Notes: generated by a model from the sequence alone, not told the origin. Numbered from the stretch's first letter, positions 41,900-52,329 are shown. The stretch: 64,000 bases of DNA from Effrenium voratum (GCA_963377175.1 CAUJNA010003828.1:75001-139000); one strand, 5' to 3'. Made by a program: numbers and translations.

Positions 41900-42700
41900 C
41901 ACCCCATGCCAGCCATCAGCAAGTCTTAACCCTGTCGGAGCACTGTGTTCCGTGGCAAACCGATCTCACGCCGACCTACCTGTCGATTCTCATGGCTAGC
42001 TTCTTCAGGCCAAAGGGGCCCGGGCTCCAAGCCATTCAAGTCATTCAGTCCAGAGCTGTTGTCACACCCCCAGCGATTCCGCTGAGTCGCGTGCTCAAAA
42101 CCGATCGGTACAAAGATTCGGTGAACCCAGAACCATGTAAAGAATTGGAAAGGCGGTCGCAACTGGGACTAATTACCCCTTACTAACCTTCCTCTACCCT
42201 GGTTTTGAGCACGTGGCTCAGCTGGGATCTTGGACATTCAGAATGGGGCAGCCTTGTAACTTCAGCCGGGAAGGGTAGTGTCTCTCAAGGACGTGCCCAC
42301 GCGCGAGATGACCAGCTCTCCAAACCACCGTCTTGAGCCATGTACCAAGTTCTTACCGCAACCACTTTTGCAAGGGAAACGGTTCTGGGTGTTGAAACGG
42401 GGGAGGTAGAAACTAAAAAAATACCCCTTGCCCTTTGGTTTCATTTGGGGGGAAAAACAGGCGCTGTTTTAAGTGTTGCCTCTGCTGGTCGCTTCTGCTG
42501 ATTCCAAACCAGGTTGCAGAGTCTAGTGCTATGCATCTTAATCGTTCCAATCGCTTCTCCCCAAGGACCAGGAATTCCTATGATGAAGTCAAACAGCGTT
42601 TCTGCAGCCCAAGGCCACACAGCGTGAAAGCTGACACACTCCAAAAGCGTGAGGAATCTCCTGTGAACCGTGGAGAACATCTTCTTCATCTCCTACCCGG
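41900..42700. other. No gene recognised
   Basis: Unassigned DNA. Short plausible minus frame near 42,590-42,690 but no splice context. No recognised repeat. Confidence 0.35.
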
Positions 42701-42711
42701 CCATCCCCCGC

Positions 42712-42850
42712 AAAAACAAACAAACAAACAAACAAACAAACAAACAAACAAACAAACAAACAAACAAACAAACAAACACACACACAAACAAACACACACA
42801 CACACACACCAAAAATAAAAAACACACACACACACACAAACAACAAAAAA
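42712..42850 (+). repeat. (CAAA)n and (CA)n tract
   Basis: About 17 CAAA units followed by CA-rich sequence. On the minus strand it starts immediately after the donor of the 42.9 kb exon. Confidence 0.9.
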
Positions 42851-42856
42851 ACGAAC

Positions 42857-42917
42857 CGCGCAGCGGCGCCTCGTCCGCGGCGGCCTGCTTTTCGAGGTCC
42901 AGGATCTGCCGATGCGC
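42857..42917 (-). CDS. Exon of the charged coiled-coil-like gene
   Basis: Bounded by a strong acceptor (TTTCCTTTCCCAG|G) and a GT donor (CTGCGCG|GTTCG). It reads AHRQILDLEKQAAADEAPLR. Incoming phase 0 matches the outgoing phase of the 44.8 kb exon. Helical, acidic/basic composition. Confidence 0.65.
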
Positions 42918-43067
42918 CTGGGAAAGGAAAGCCCCGGTGGACGCCCAAGTGGCTTCCGTGGGAGAGGTTCACCCAAAAACTCTAGGAGGTGAGAACTGTC
43001 TATGGCTTTCTCAAGAGAGGAAACCAGCTTCCCAAAAAGAAGCTGTTTGGGGGGAAAAACCCGTAAT

Positions 43068-43199
43068 TCTAGGGGTACCTTCCATTTCCATTCTTTCCAG
43101 GGATCCTTCTTTCCAGAAAACCACCAGAAACCCAGCGAAAACGGCAGGTGTTTGAAAAGAACGACGATTGAAAAGAATGGACAAGGAATCAACCCCTGG
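43068..43199 (-). repeat. F5 element, inverted copy
   Basis: TCTAGGGGTACCTTCCATTT to GACAAGGAATCAACCCCTGG, full length. Confidence 0.85.
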
Positions 43200-44750
43200 A
43201 AAAACGGGTTTCCCGTTGGTTGCTGACCGCAGGTGTACACCATGCTCAGAAACACAAAAATCGGGGCCCGGGGAAAATTCGGCATGAACCCATGCCCAGG
43301 AAGCAAGAGTGTGGCCTTGCCCTTCTCCAATGGAGAGGCCTGTTGAAGAAGATTCGTCCAAACCCTCGTTATCCACGATTGGAGGGTTATTATCCCAATT
43401 GAGAAACACCTACACCCCCCCCCCTCTGTAACAAGGAGGGAGCTTGCGGCTTCCCTCACAGAGACCAAGTAGACCGAGGCAATTTCCCTCTCTTTCCACG
43501 GGTATCCCTCGTGTCAAAACCAAGCACAACATGTCGGTGTCCAGAAGTGTCCATATGCTTTTTTGTGCTCTCGGAAATGCTGGGAACCTGAATACTATAA
43601 TCTGGACCTTGCCTCGAGGAGAAACACGAGCTGACCCAGGTGAATGGTTGGCTTCCACATGCCTTTCAAGGCATTCACTTTGATGATGTGTTTGGTGGCC
43701 CTGGCTTGAAGGAAAGAAAATATGAAACAACACAACATTATATATATATATATATGTATTTCAGGGACCTACCTTTTTCATAATTCACAGGTATTTGCAA
43801 TGTCTTCTCCCTTGCTTTGGGGTTTTCGTATGATCATATATTTATATATCCATAGGTGGTTCATCCGAAGCCCCGATCAGAACCACTTCTTTCCGGTTCC
43901 TTCCGATCTCATGCCTAATTTCAGGGCCCTTGGTTGCCGTTTTCTTCTTCAGAGTACGGGTTGCAGGTTTCCTCCCTTGGTCCATGAAGAAAGCCATAGA
44001 CAGTTATCACTTCCTTCGATTCGTGAAAACGGACGGGCCTGCCGCTGTTGACGCTGCACCCGGCCACCGGAGCGGTTCTTCTCCTGTATTCTCCTGCTCG
44101 CTTCCCAACGAGTTGGTTCTTGATAATGCGGGCGCAAGCTTGGAGCTCGAGTTGCATTTTCTTATTTGGCAAGGACTGTCAGACTGTACTTGATCAACGG
44201 GTTCAAACCCAATGCCAATGCCGCATTTCACACCATTCATCAGGCCGTCTGCAAAAGCAACCCTCGGACCAGGCGTTGCTGCGTGCTCTGCATAAAATTG
44301 GGTATGAATTCTGATTGGGGACATTTAGACATCACTTAAAAGGGAATTCATATCCACCCACCACTTGCAGTGAAAGGCATTAAACCCGTCTATTCAACAG
44401 CATAGATCCATCAGCCTCAAACATAGATCACTCGCAAGATCTGGACTGTTCAAGCAGGACCGGCACATGCTTCAATACAGCATTGTCGAGCGTTGCCGAC
44501 CAACTGTCCCGGTGTAAACGATAAGGGCCATCGCCAACAGGAACCGCGAGGACTCCATTCGCGGAAAGTATAATTTTATTCGACCAAAAGGTCGTATACA
44601 GAGGTCACTGGCTTTCCGCCTCAAAGGTTGCAATTTTCTGGTGTTTTTCATTGAAACTGCCGCTTTTGGAGGTTCCAAAAAGGAAAATGACTCAGACACC
44701 GTGCAAAATAATGTTTTTTGCCCAAAATGTGTATCAGGCGTAGTCTTCAG
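43200..44750. other. No gene recognised; short (TA)n at 43,738-43,756
   Basis: Presumed intron of the minus-strand gene, about 1.7 kb in total. Open frames on both strands near 43,930-44,200 (for example minus LELQACARIIKNQLVGKRAG) are possible but unsupported. No F-family copy was recognised apart from F5 at its left edge. Confidence 0.35.
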
Positions 44751-44754
44751 GAAC

Positions 44755-44823
44755 GGACTCGAGCGACATCCCGGCCGCGCTCCTCATCTGGTCCTGGATC
44801 TTGTGCTGCTGATCCTCCCGTTC
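44755..44823 (-). CDS. Exon of the charged coiled-coil-like gene
   Basis: The acceptor CCTGTTTTAG|G at 44,824 opens EREDQQHKIQDQMRSAAGMS plus LES. A GT donor follows (GAGTCC|GTTCC), phase 0 on both sides. If that donor is not used, the frame meets TGA seven codons later, which would make this an alternative C-terminus (VPEDYA). Confidence 0.65.
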
Positions 44824-45028
44824 CTAAAACAGGCTGGTGAGAACACACATATATATATATTTGTATACACACACCACGTGAATCACACCGGTTGCACAGC
44901 CAGTTGTCACAACGTTCAACATTAGGCTCCCTCTTTGGAATTTGAAGAAAAAACAAACGAGATTGAACCTGCCATGCGAAATTGCCCCCTAGTTAACCTG
45001 TACTTCGCACACCCTAGCCCTAAGCCCA

Positions 45029-45124
45029 CATACTCGCTTCCTGAGTGGATTGGCAAAAAGAAACTATTTACTTTCACATGGCCAAAATCAAAAAGTACCA
45101 AAGTGCAGGAACTCGGGAAGTGAG
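45029..45124 (+). repeat. F9 element, copy
   Basis: CTCGCTTCCTGAGTGGATTGG at the left and CAGGAACTCGGGAAGTGAG at the right. Confidence 0.75.
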
Positions 45125-45355
45125 GGAACCTGAGGATGCACTTCTTCGACTTTTACAGTATGTGACCCAACTTTTCGGTACTCTTACCCCTTAAAACTCC
45201 AAGGATTGGGGAAGTTAATCTTTTACAGACATATAGCCCATGTTACCCAAAAAGTTGAAAAGTTGTGTTTTTAAGAGGTAATAATTTGACCCAACTTTTC
45301 GGTACTTTTTGGCAAACAGTTGGGCCCAAGAACCCATCTCCAATCTCCAATTCAC

Positions 45356-45434
45356 AGGCTCCGCAGGCTCAGGGTCCCCCGCCAAGATCTGCTTGGCGCG
45401 GAACTCCTGCCGGGCTGCATCCGAAAACCGTCGG
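45356..45434 (-). CDS. Exon of the charged coiled-coil-like gene
   Basis: Minus strand reads FSDAARQEFRAKQILAGDPE then PAEP, with donor GAGCCT|GTGAAT at 45,355 in phase 0, matching the next exon. The acceptor is either CCGAAG|C at 45,435 or CCCGGCAG|G within the block; the latter gives phase 0 and an AG|G boundary. Confidence 0.65.
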
Positions 45435-45453
45435 CTTCGGAGGCGGAGGTTTC

Positions 45454-45580
45454 GTTTGGAAGTGGTGACGACTTCGCTGGTTTGGGCGGTTGGAGGTTGG
45501 AAGTGGTGATGATTTCGCTGGTTTGGGCGGTTGGAGGTTGGAAGTGGTGATGATTTCGCTGGTTTGGGCGGTTGATCAAA
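45454..45580 (+). repeat. Tandem repeat, three units of 41-42 bp
   Basis: GGAAGTGGTGATGATTTCGC TGG and GGGCGGTTGGAGGTT repeated three times, immediately upstream of the exon in the direction of transcription. Confidence 0.85.
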
Positions 45581-45634
45581 AGGTCCGTCAGACTTGGGAT
45601 GATGAAAACCAACAACAAATGAGCCTCACCACTT

Positions 45635-45663
45635 CTCGGTTGCGAAATCTGCTCCCCTGCTAG
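45635..45663 (-). CDS. Possible micro-exon
   Basis: Between the end of an F10 unit (CACTTCTAGCAG|G) and a GTGAGG donor lie 27 nt reading GSRFRNREV. Flanking splice-like sites and charged composition support it; the length is a multiple of three, so the phase of the neighbours is unaffected. Confidence 0.35.
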
Positions 45664-45750
45664 AAGTGACTAACTTTTAGTGGTTTAATGCAAAACCCAT
45701 TACTTGGCAAAAAGTTAAAGTCCTAACATCCAAGCAAAATGCACCAAAGG
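45664..45750 (-). repeat. F10 unit, single copy
   Basis: On the minus strand it runs GTGCATTTTGCTTGGATG ... AGTTAGTCACTTCTAG, a complete GT-AG span with CTAA branch-point-like sequence. It abuts the possible micro-exon. Confidence 0.8.
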
Positions 45751-46282
45751 GAAAAGTGGCCCTTGGTCAGAGGCAATTTGATCAGACCACATTTGTGCTG
45801 GGCCATGTGCCCGGAGATTGAAGTGGACGTTAGCATCCTGTCAGTGTCCATTGCTGGAAAGAATTCACTCCTTCTGTTCAATCAAAACTGGTCTTGTCGT
45901 GGTTTCCCCACAGGGGTTCTTTTGATCAAACTGACTCCACGATTCTTCGACAGCACATGTTGTCCCAGTCAATTCGAGCTTTTGGCTCCAGCTCAGGTCT
46001 GGAAGATCTGTCACGAGAGTCATGGCCTTGCGCTCCCTGGTGAACGCAGGGCGAATTCCAGGCCGCGAAGAACATGCCACTCTTGTGCAGCCAAGGGAAC
46101 AAACATAGAGATCCCGATAGCATCACTGTCCAACGAGTAGCGGAATTCTGAAATTTCCAAAGATTGATTGCCGGTTCTTTTCACCCAAACTCCATTTGGG
46201 CTTTTGTGGTTTCTTGTTGTATTCCCCTGAAACTAACCCCAAAAAGGGTATCCTCAACAAACAAAAAACACACACCCATTTC

Positions 46283-46393
46283 CTTGGTTGACGTTGGAAG
46301 GGGAGCAACAAAAATAAATTGTAGCAGCTAAGTGGGGATTTCCCACCAAACCACAATAAGCAAAAATGTAAAATGTTTCCCAACGACAACCAT
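46283..46393 (+). repeat. F3 element, copy 4
   Basis: CTTGGTTGACGTTGGAAGG to CCCAACGACAACCATG, full length. Confidence 0.85.
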
Positions 46394-46436
46394 GTTTCCA
46401 TGTCATCGGACCCCTGAAAAGGAATGAACGTAGCAC

Positions 46437-46491
46437 TGCTGAGGTTCTCGCGGATTCCATGGCCTCCTTCTGGGCCTCGCGACGGAATCGA
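46437..46491 (-). CDS. Exon of the charged coiled-coil-like gene
   Basis: The acceptor GACCTTTCAG|T at 46,492 leads to RFRREAQKEAMESARTSA, then a GTGC donor. One leading base completes the two bases left by the GTATGT donor of the 47.3 kb exon. It joins in phase 0 to the 45.4 kb exon if the inner acceptor there is used. Confidence 0.65.
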
Positions 46492-46912
46492 CTGAAAGGT
46501 CGTTCCAAGTGGAGCGGTTTTGGATTAAAAGCCGCGTCTCTGGTGGTTTAGTCTTCTAAACCCAGTACAGCAGGGCTGCGGGAAATGATTTCTGTGATAC
46601 AACAAAAAGAGCCTCCCAAAGACTAACCCCCATATAAAAGGGGGATTCCCTTGTATCACAGAAGTGGGGCTAAACCCCTTGATTCCACAACCCTGCAGTA
46701 CATCGAGTAGAACCAAACATAAGCGAAGAATCTAGCATGGGACCCAGCTCCTTCCCAGCCGGAAGCCTTGAAGGCGGAAACCATTGGGCCTGAGCCCCTT
46801 CCAGGGTCAGTGGTGGGTCAGTGGTGGGCACCCTTTTGGCTGTAAGACGGACTCCATACAACCCTTGGTATGGTTGCAAACAAAACTTCCTCTTTTTTGC
46901 AGCCCCCTACTA

Positions 46913-47027
46913 CTTGGTTGACCTTGGAAGGGGAGCAAAAAAACTCAAATTTTAGCAGTTAAGTGGGGAGTTCCCACTAAACCACACTAAGCAAACATGG
47001 GAAAAATGTTTCCCAGCAACAACCATG
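46913..47027 (+). repeat. F3 element, copy 5
   Basis: CTTGGTTGACCTTGGAAGG to CCCAGCAACAACCATG, full length. Confidence 0.85.
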
Positions 47028-47304
47028 ACTAGTTACTAAAAATGGACAGAACCAAACAAAAAAAACACATGCCAGGATCACTGAAGGACTGGAAGCAACA
47101 TATTTTCGCCCACTCACGACAAAGTCCACGAAAGTGTACAGAGCCCTATTCAAAATTATCCTTCTTTCCTTTCCTTTGGACCCAACAAACACAAACAAGC
47201 AACACATATGGTAGTGGTCCTTCTTTCCCCAAGTTTCTTAAGCCTGAAAAGGGGGGGGAAGGCATCTGTGCTTCAGAAACCCGGCTTCCGACCCAAAAAC
47301 ATAC

Positions 47305-47442
47305 CCCGCCCACCAGCCGACTGACTCGCTGCTCGACGAATGACTCGCCTCGAAGGCCTCTTTCTCCTGGCGCCGCAGCTCGTTGCGGCGCCGCGACTGG
47401 ACGATCTCCTGGCCGCTCAGCTCGAGGGAATTGTCGATTCCA
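47305..47442 (-). CDS. Exon of the charged coiled-coil-like gene
   Basis: Reads GIDNSLELSGQEIVQSRRRN, ELRRQEKEAFEASHSSSSES, VGWWAG; it ends at a strong donor, GCGGG|GTATGT, leaving two bases. Starts at CATTAG|T, or six bases earlier at GTGAG|C where the F9 element ends. Arg/Glu-rich helix followed by a serine-rich turn. Confidence 0.7.
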
Positions 47443-47448
47443 CTAATG

Positions 47449-47548
47449 CTCACTTCCCAAGTTGACTGGCCAAAAAAAGTTTGAACTTTTATTTACCACT
47501 AAAATGGTCTTTCCAAAAAGTGTAAAGTCCACCAACTCAGGAAGTGAG
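47449..47548 (+). repeat. F9 element at an exon edge
   Basis: CTCACTTCCCAAGTTGACTGG to CCAACTCAGGAAGTGAG. On the minus strand its last bases (GGAAGTGAG) form or directly precede the acceptor of the 47.3 kb exon. Confidence 0.8.
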
Positions 47549-47689
47549 AATGACCATAGGTTGAAGCCCAAGGACCTTTTGATCAACCCACAATTGTCAG
47601 CTTCCCTCTGGTCTTGCTTGTGCGATGGGTAGGGAACGACAACTTCTCATTCCCTGCTGAGAGCCAGCAAGTGGTTGCTCCCTTAGCTG

Positions 47690-47915
47690 GACAAAATGGG
47701 GAAACCATGACAATCCCGGTGAAAAATGAAAGGCACATGAATCCTTTTTGGTTGCCTTGAACAAATCAGGTTCCCTTGACCTTGGGGCATCGCTTCATTT
47801 GGGCGACGGAATTGAGACCGCTTCAAGTTTTTTCCGCGGGGAAACTCGGCAAGACCAATCCTCTGGACAGCAGTTGGGTATGTCTCCGGCCAGTGGTTGT
47901 CCTTTTGGTTTCCCC
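47690..47915 (-). CDS. Weak exon candidate
   Basis: Minus frame PETYPTAVQRIGLAEFPRGK then NLKRSQFRRPNEAMPQGQG; bounded by repeats. It could belong to the coiled-coil-like gene, but no clean splice sites were found. Confidence 0.25.
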
Positions 47916-48518
47916 TCAAACCGACCCGAAAAGGGTACGGAGCGTGAAAAGAACAAAAACAACTTCACCAGGGTTCTATTCTTGCTGGATGCAAACTGGA
48001 GTTCAACTCTCGATTAAAAAACTTCAGCCGCGGAATTGAGTCCTGTGAGCCTTATTTTTCCCTTAAGGCTTACTAACCCCTAAGCGTTGCGATGTCTTCG
48101 GCGGGGCGAGGGTCATCCACTAAAGGGACAGGCCCTCTCTCTGGCATCCATGCACCTGCGTCTTCCGCTCGGTCTCTGCGATCTTCCGCTTGGTTTTGGC
48201 CTGCCAGCAAATGTCATGCCTAGAATTTGCATCGCAACCCAGGATTTCAATGCTCGAAGGAAAATTTCATGACACTTGGCCCAACAGCTGATGTCCAAAC
48301 CGGCTCAAAGAGGAAATGACCCCGTGCGACGGCAGAACCCGACGAAAAGGTCCCCCCAACAGGAGCTTCCTCCCAAAAAGGGTTTTTTCATGATTAGACT
48401 TACGCCCAGTCATACAATGTATGTTCTATTGTTCGCTTCCCCTTGAGTCACCGGTAAAATGTAAAATGTCTCCTAAGTCCCCAGCTTTTCCGGGTTCGTG
48501 ATTCATCCAGGGCGATGC

Positions 48519-48592
48519 CCCCAAGCATTGCATTCCATGTCCGCCTCCTCATTCCGCAACAGGCGAATGCGGTTGGCCAGCAGGATGGAGTC
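48519..48592 (-). CDS. Exon of the charged coiled-coil-like gene
   Basis: The acceptor CAAACTGCAG|G opens DSILLANRIRLLRNEEADME then CNAW. There is no GT near the end; a GC donor (GGGG|GCATCG) gives the phase required by the 47.3 kb exon. GC donors are known in dinoflagellate introns. Confidence 0.55.
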
Positions 48593-48668
48593 CTGCAGTT
48601 TGTTTCTGCCAGGGCATCAGGCGCCAGTTTTTGTTTTTTTTCTTTTATATCTCCATAACAGGCGAGGT

Positions 48669-48768
48669 GGCTGTGGGTCGAAACCCAGGAAACCCCTGGT
48701 GAACATGAAAATAGGTGGTACATGGGTGTTCATCCGCCCCGAAATGGCATAGGTTATGACCCATGGCC
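48669..48768 (+). repeat. F6 element, diverged copy
   Basis: GGCTGTGGGTCGAAACCC to GGTTATGACCCATGGCC. This copy has CTGTGGGTC at its left end, i.e. GT inside the terminal repeat. Confidence 0.65.
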
Positions 48769-48887
48769 AGGTGTCAAACATGCCTTGCTTGAGCTGAAAG
48801 GAGCTTGTAGCCTCTCGGCCCTGTTGTGTGGCAACATGAAGTCTTAGCCGTCGGCACAAGCTGAGCATAAAAAAGTTCGGCCTTGAC

Positions 48888-48995
48888 TACCTGGAGTCTC
48901 CATTGTACCTTTAATTTTGGGGTTTTGTACCTCAAAGTGGGGTCACGGCAGAAGGGCGAAACACGAAGGGTCACGGAGACTCTGGTCACTCGCTC
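48888..48995 (+). repeat. F11 element, copy 2
   Basis: ACTACCTGGAGTCTCCATTG to GGGTCACGGAGACTCTGG. Confidence 0.65.
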
Positions 48996-49182
48996 GGGCC
49001 AAACGCAGCAGGTGAAAAAACCCTCGTGGACGGGGCCCAAGAAATGTAGCCGTGCAGATTTTGGAGCTCCCAGTTCCTCGATTCCTATGAAGCTCATGTC
49101 TAAGTAAAGCTGGCGGGAAGACTGAAGACATCTGAAGACCCAAACGTGGCAAGCTGACTTCAGTGTTTCCTTTGCCTTGAAC

Positions 49183-49280
49183 CTGCCCTCGTCTTTGCTT
49201 TCCCAAAATCACGAGCCTGCTCGGCCTGTTTCCGCGCTCGCGCAGCATCGAAGAGCGGGTTCGAGCGCGCTGAGTTCAGC
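49183..49280 (-). CDS. Exon of the charged coiled-coil-like gene
   Basis: Reads LNSARSNPLFDAARARKQAE then QARDFGKAKTRA, from TTCGCTAG|G (49,281) to a GTTCAAGG donor (49,182). The Ala/Arg/Lys/Glu composition fits a coiled coil. Phase to the 48.5 kb exon does not match directly, so either another site is used or an exon is missing. Confidence 0.55.
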
Positions 49281-49439
49281 CTAGCGAATCTGCTTGTGAA
49301 ATCCCACCAAGGGATCCAAATGATCCAAGGGGAGCTCGTGGTTTGCGGGTGTCGCATGATCTCGCAGCAAATGACATAAGCCTTGGGTCCGAGTAAATGT
49401 CCAGGAGCAAAGCAATAAACCCCTGGTTGAGTGATGGGG

Positions 49440-49870
49440 CGGTTGTCCCTTTTTAGTGGGGATTCATTGTTCCCTATGACCCCTCAAAGTACATGGGGGT
49501 TGATCAAAAGGTCCTTTACATGGGATGACCATTGGTTGGAACACCACTAAAGAGATATGAAATTTCAACCACCTGTGACAAATCATCCATGGTCAGAACA
49601 GGCACCCCCTCTCTCTCTCTGCAATATTGATCCCATCTCACAATTGGACCCTCTGGAAAAAAAAGAAAACACTTGTTGACCACATATGAATCAACCCCAG
49701 TTTGTCAATAGGGGGGTGTTCCCCTCCAAAAGTGGTCTCATTCCCCACATTTCACCCAGGGAAGAGCACCCCCGTAGTATTAAACTGGTTGGTTGATCCG
49801 CACATTTCACCCAGGGAAAAGCACCCCCGTACTAATAAACTGGTTGGTTGATTGATATGGGGTCAATAGC
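49440..49870. repeat. Duplicated CATTTCACCCAGGGAARAGC segment
   Basis: CACATTTCACCCAGGGAAGAGC...AAACTGGTTGGTTGAT occurs twice, at about 49,746 and 49,799, period 53. The rest of the interval is unassigned intron-like DNA. Confidence 0.7.
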
Positions 49871-49974
49871 TAGGTCCTCCAGTAGAGAGGTTAGAATAAG
49901 GGTACTCGTTTTTTCTGTGGTCTATTTTCGTAGCGGAACCCTCTCCCAAAAAAGGGTGCTACTGGGGGACCTAT
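49870..49974 (+). repeat. F1 element, copy 8
   Basis: CTAGGTCCTCCAGTAGAGAGG to CTACTGGGGGACCTA; full length with a short interior. Confidence 0.85.
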
Positions 49975-50089
49975 ATATTATTTTGCGCGAAAGTGAGCGG
50001 ATCAACGGCCCTTGGGAGATCTCCATAAAACTCGCTCTCGTGGGTACCGTGCATTGAAAATCGACTGTAGCCTCGTCTTCAAACGAACT

Positions 50090-50437
50090 TCCCTCACTCA
50101 CCCACCCACCCACCCTCCCTCCTCCCTCACTCCTCACTGAGGCCTCGCACTCTCCCTCTCTTTGCTCACGCCCTCGCTCGCTCACCCACTCGCTCACTCC
50201 CTCGCTCACTTCCTCGCTCACTCACACAAACACTCCCACAAACACGTCACTAACACAAACACTCAAACACTCAAACACTCATATTCACAAAAACACTCAC
50301 TCAAGCACAGACACTCACCCACACACAAACACCCACACAAACCCGTGAAACTACCCACACAAGCACCCAAACACCCAGACAAGCACCCCCATGCAACCAC
50401 ACACACACACACACACGAACAGCACACAAACAAACAA

Positions 50438-50508
<71 letters not shown>

Positions 50509-50970
50509 AACAAACAAACAATACAAACAGACAAACAAACAAACAAACAAACAACAAACACACAAAACAAACAAACAAACAAACAAACAAACAAAACACA
50601 ACAAAACAGAACAAGACAAGACAAGACAAGACAAGACAAGACAAGACAAGACAAGACAAGACAAGCAAGCAAGCACGCAAGCACACTTACACACTTACAC
50701 ACTTACACACTTACACACTTACACAGTTACACACCTACACACTTGCACACTTGCACACTTGCACACTTGCACACTTGCACACTTACACACTTACACACAC
50801 GCACACCACACCACACCACAACACAAGCACAAGCACAAGCACAAGCACAAGCACAAGCACAAGCACAGGCACAATTGCAAGCGCAGGAGCAGGCGCAGGC
50901 ACAAGCACAGGCGCAAGGACAGGCGCAAGCACGCAAGCCCAAGCCGCGCAAGCAGCACGTGCTCAAGCTT
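50090..50970 (+). repeat. Block of successive microsatellites and minisatellites
   Basis: In order: CACTCGCT repeats, CAAACACT units, (ACAG)n at about 50,440-50,505, (ACAA)n, (ACAAG)n at about 50,615-50,665, (CACTTACA)n and (CACTTGCA)n at about 50,680-50,790, (ACAAGC)n at about 50,822-50,880 and GCAGGCGCAAG variants. Almost T-free on the plus strand. All long frames here are artefacts. Confidence 0.9.
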
Positions 50971-51211
50971 GCAATGCGCACAAGCACGTCCGCAAGCAAG
51001 CACGCGCAAGCGCGTGCTACCACACGGCAATTCAGCCTTGTCGCTGTTTGACACCTCCCTATGATCAGGGTTGATCAGCGAGTGGTGTCTTAAAGTTGCC
51101 CTTCAGGGTTTTCTGAACGGGAGGCCAAAGGTACAACCATGAGGTTCCCCTGTTTGACTAGTTGGTTAACAACGCCCCTCCCCCAATGCTCGACCTGATT
51201 TAAGACACTCC

Positions 51212-51288
51212 CGGAAACTCCCGGCCTGTTGAGGCTGCCATAATCCTCCATCAGCGGGGATTCGCTGCGCGCGCGGCTCATCACGCCT
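51212..51288 (-). CDS. Most upstream recognised exon of the charged gene
   Basis: The acceptor CCCGATAG|G opens VMSRARSESPLMEDYGSLNR then P. It lies on the far side of the microsatellite block, so the intron to the 49.2 kb exon would be about 1.9 kb. Another minus frame (DEPRAQRIPADGGLWQPQQA) is open too. Membership in the same gene is inferred from strand and composition. Confidence 0.45.
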
Positions 51289-51589
51289 ATCGGGAACAGC
51301 TCCAAAGACCCCCAAAAACCACACCCTCAGTCCGGCCCGGAAATAGGTGATCACCTTTCGGAGCGCTTGAAACATGAACAGAAAAGGGGAAACCAAAAGG
51401 TCATAGGTCGATTCGCTTTGGACAAGTGATTTGTGATCATTTAGAGGCTTGTTCCTGCAACAAGAGAGCAGGAAGCAGCTACATTGAGGAAGCTGGCACA
51501 CATCAGCAGCAGTATAAAACACCTGCAATCTGCTTCAGAATCTACAAAGCACACCTGCAATCTGCTTCAGAATCATTTGATGCAGGCAA

Positions 51590-51648
51590 CCTCGCGATCG
51601 GAAACGGGAAGCCGATCTCATTGCCGAGGCGAATGGGTATCCAGCCAT
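51590..51648 (+). CDS. Exon candidate next to an F11 element
   Basis: Plus frame RDRKREADLIAEANGYPAIF up to the beginning of the F11 copy (GAGTCTCCGTGACCC). Charged and helix-like. The minus strand also has an open frame (PIRLGNEIGFPFPIARL). Confidence 0.35.
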
Positions 51649-51790
51649 CTTTGAGTCTCCGTGACCCACTCAAAAAAAGGACACCCAAATTTCAGGATCA
51701 TGTACTCCAAATTCAGGGTCATCTCCCAACAAATCGGGTCATATACCCAAAATGCGGGATCATGACATCTGGGCTGCCCTCAGATCACCT
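51645..51790 (+). repeat. F11 element, copy 3 (rearranged)
   Basis: GAGTCTCCGTGACCC followed by several GGRTCATG motifs (GGATCATGTACTCC, GGGTCATCTCCC, GGGTCATATACCC, GGGATCATGACATC). The right end is lost. Confidence 0.6.
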
Positions 51791-51981
51791 GCTAAAAGCT
51801 TAACTTGTAGTGGGTTAAATTCGGAAACTAGTCTAAGAGGCTAAGGAACCGGCCGGCTGGGGGCCACCAAGGCATGTCATGCTTCAAGATGCGGCCGCCT
51901 TCGCGACTTCGGGGCTACATGGCATAGCCCCGCTTCGAGCCAAAGGGGCGGCATGCGCACGTTGGTGGTGCCAAACTTAAG

Positions 51982-52095
51982 CTTCCATTTGCTGAAGCCG
52001 GGAAAAAATAAAAGCAAATATTGCCAGTAGGGATAGATTCCCTTTAGAATCAACATTGACAAAAAAAATAATATTCTTCCGCAAACGGAAGTAAG
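51982..52095 (+). repeat. F13 element, copy 5
   Basis: GCTTCCATTTGCTGAAGCC at the left, CAGTAGGGATAGATTCCC inside, TTCCGCAAACGGAAGT at the right. Confidence 0.7.
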
Positions 52096-52145
52096 AGATC
52101 TGAGAAAGGTCGCACGGGATTCAATGTTAAATCCTTTTCAGCTCA

Positions 52146-52329
52146 GAGGGCTTGAGCTCCTTGCGCTTGGACGCTTTGTTTTGGCAAGGCCCGGCCGCTT
52201 TGATGTGCCAGGTGCTTTGTTGCGTGACCAACCTAAGACACCTGTACAAACTCACCTTCAAACTCACCTTCAAACTCGCCTGAAGACCTCGCATGACATT
52301 TGGGTCCAGAAGGCCGGACTTTCAACTAG
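52146..52329 (+). CDS. Exon candidate ending in an F1 element
   Basis: The acceptor AATCCTTTTCAG|C opens LRGLELLALGRFVLARPGRF, DVPGALLRDQPKTPVQ, then three HLQT-like tandem units from a 12-bp repeat, then LKTSHDIWVQKAGLST. It reaches CAACTAG|GTCC, where the F1 copy begins. Good composition, no recognised family. On this strand the F1 copy would act as the following intron. Confidence 0.45.

Noticed and set aside
42712..42780. Regularly spaced repeats as a CRISPR-like array
   Set aside because: Contiguous tetramers without spacers, in eukaryotic-type DNA.
50162..51064. 300-codon H/T/K/Q-rich frame on the plus strand and C/L/V-rich frames on the minus strand
   Set aside because: All result from the T-free microsatellite block; the unit length changes several times, as in satellites, not in genes.
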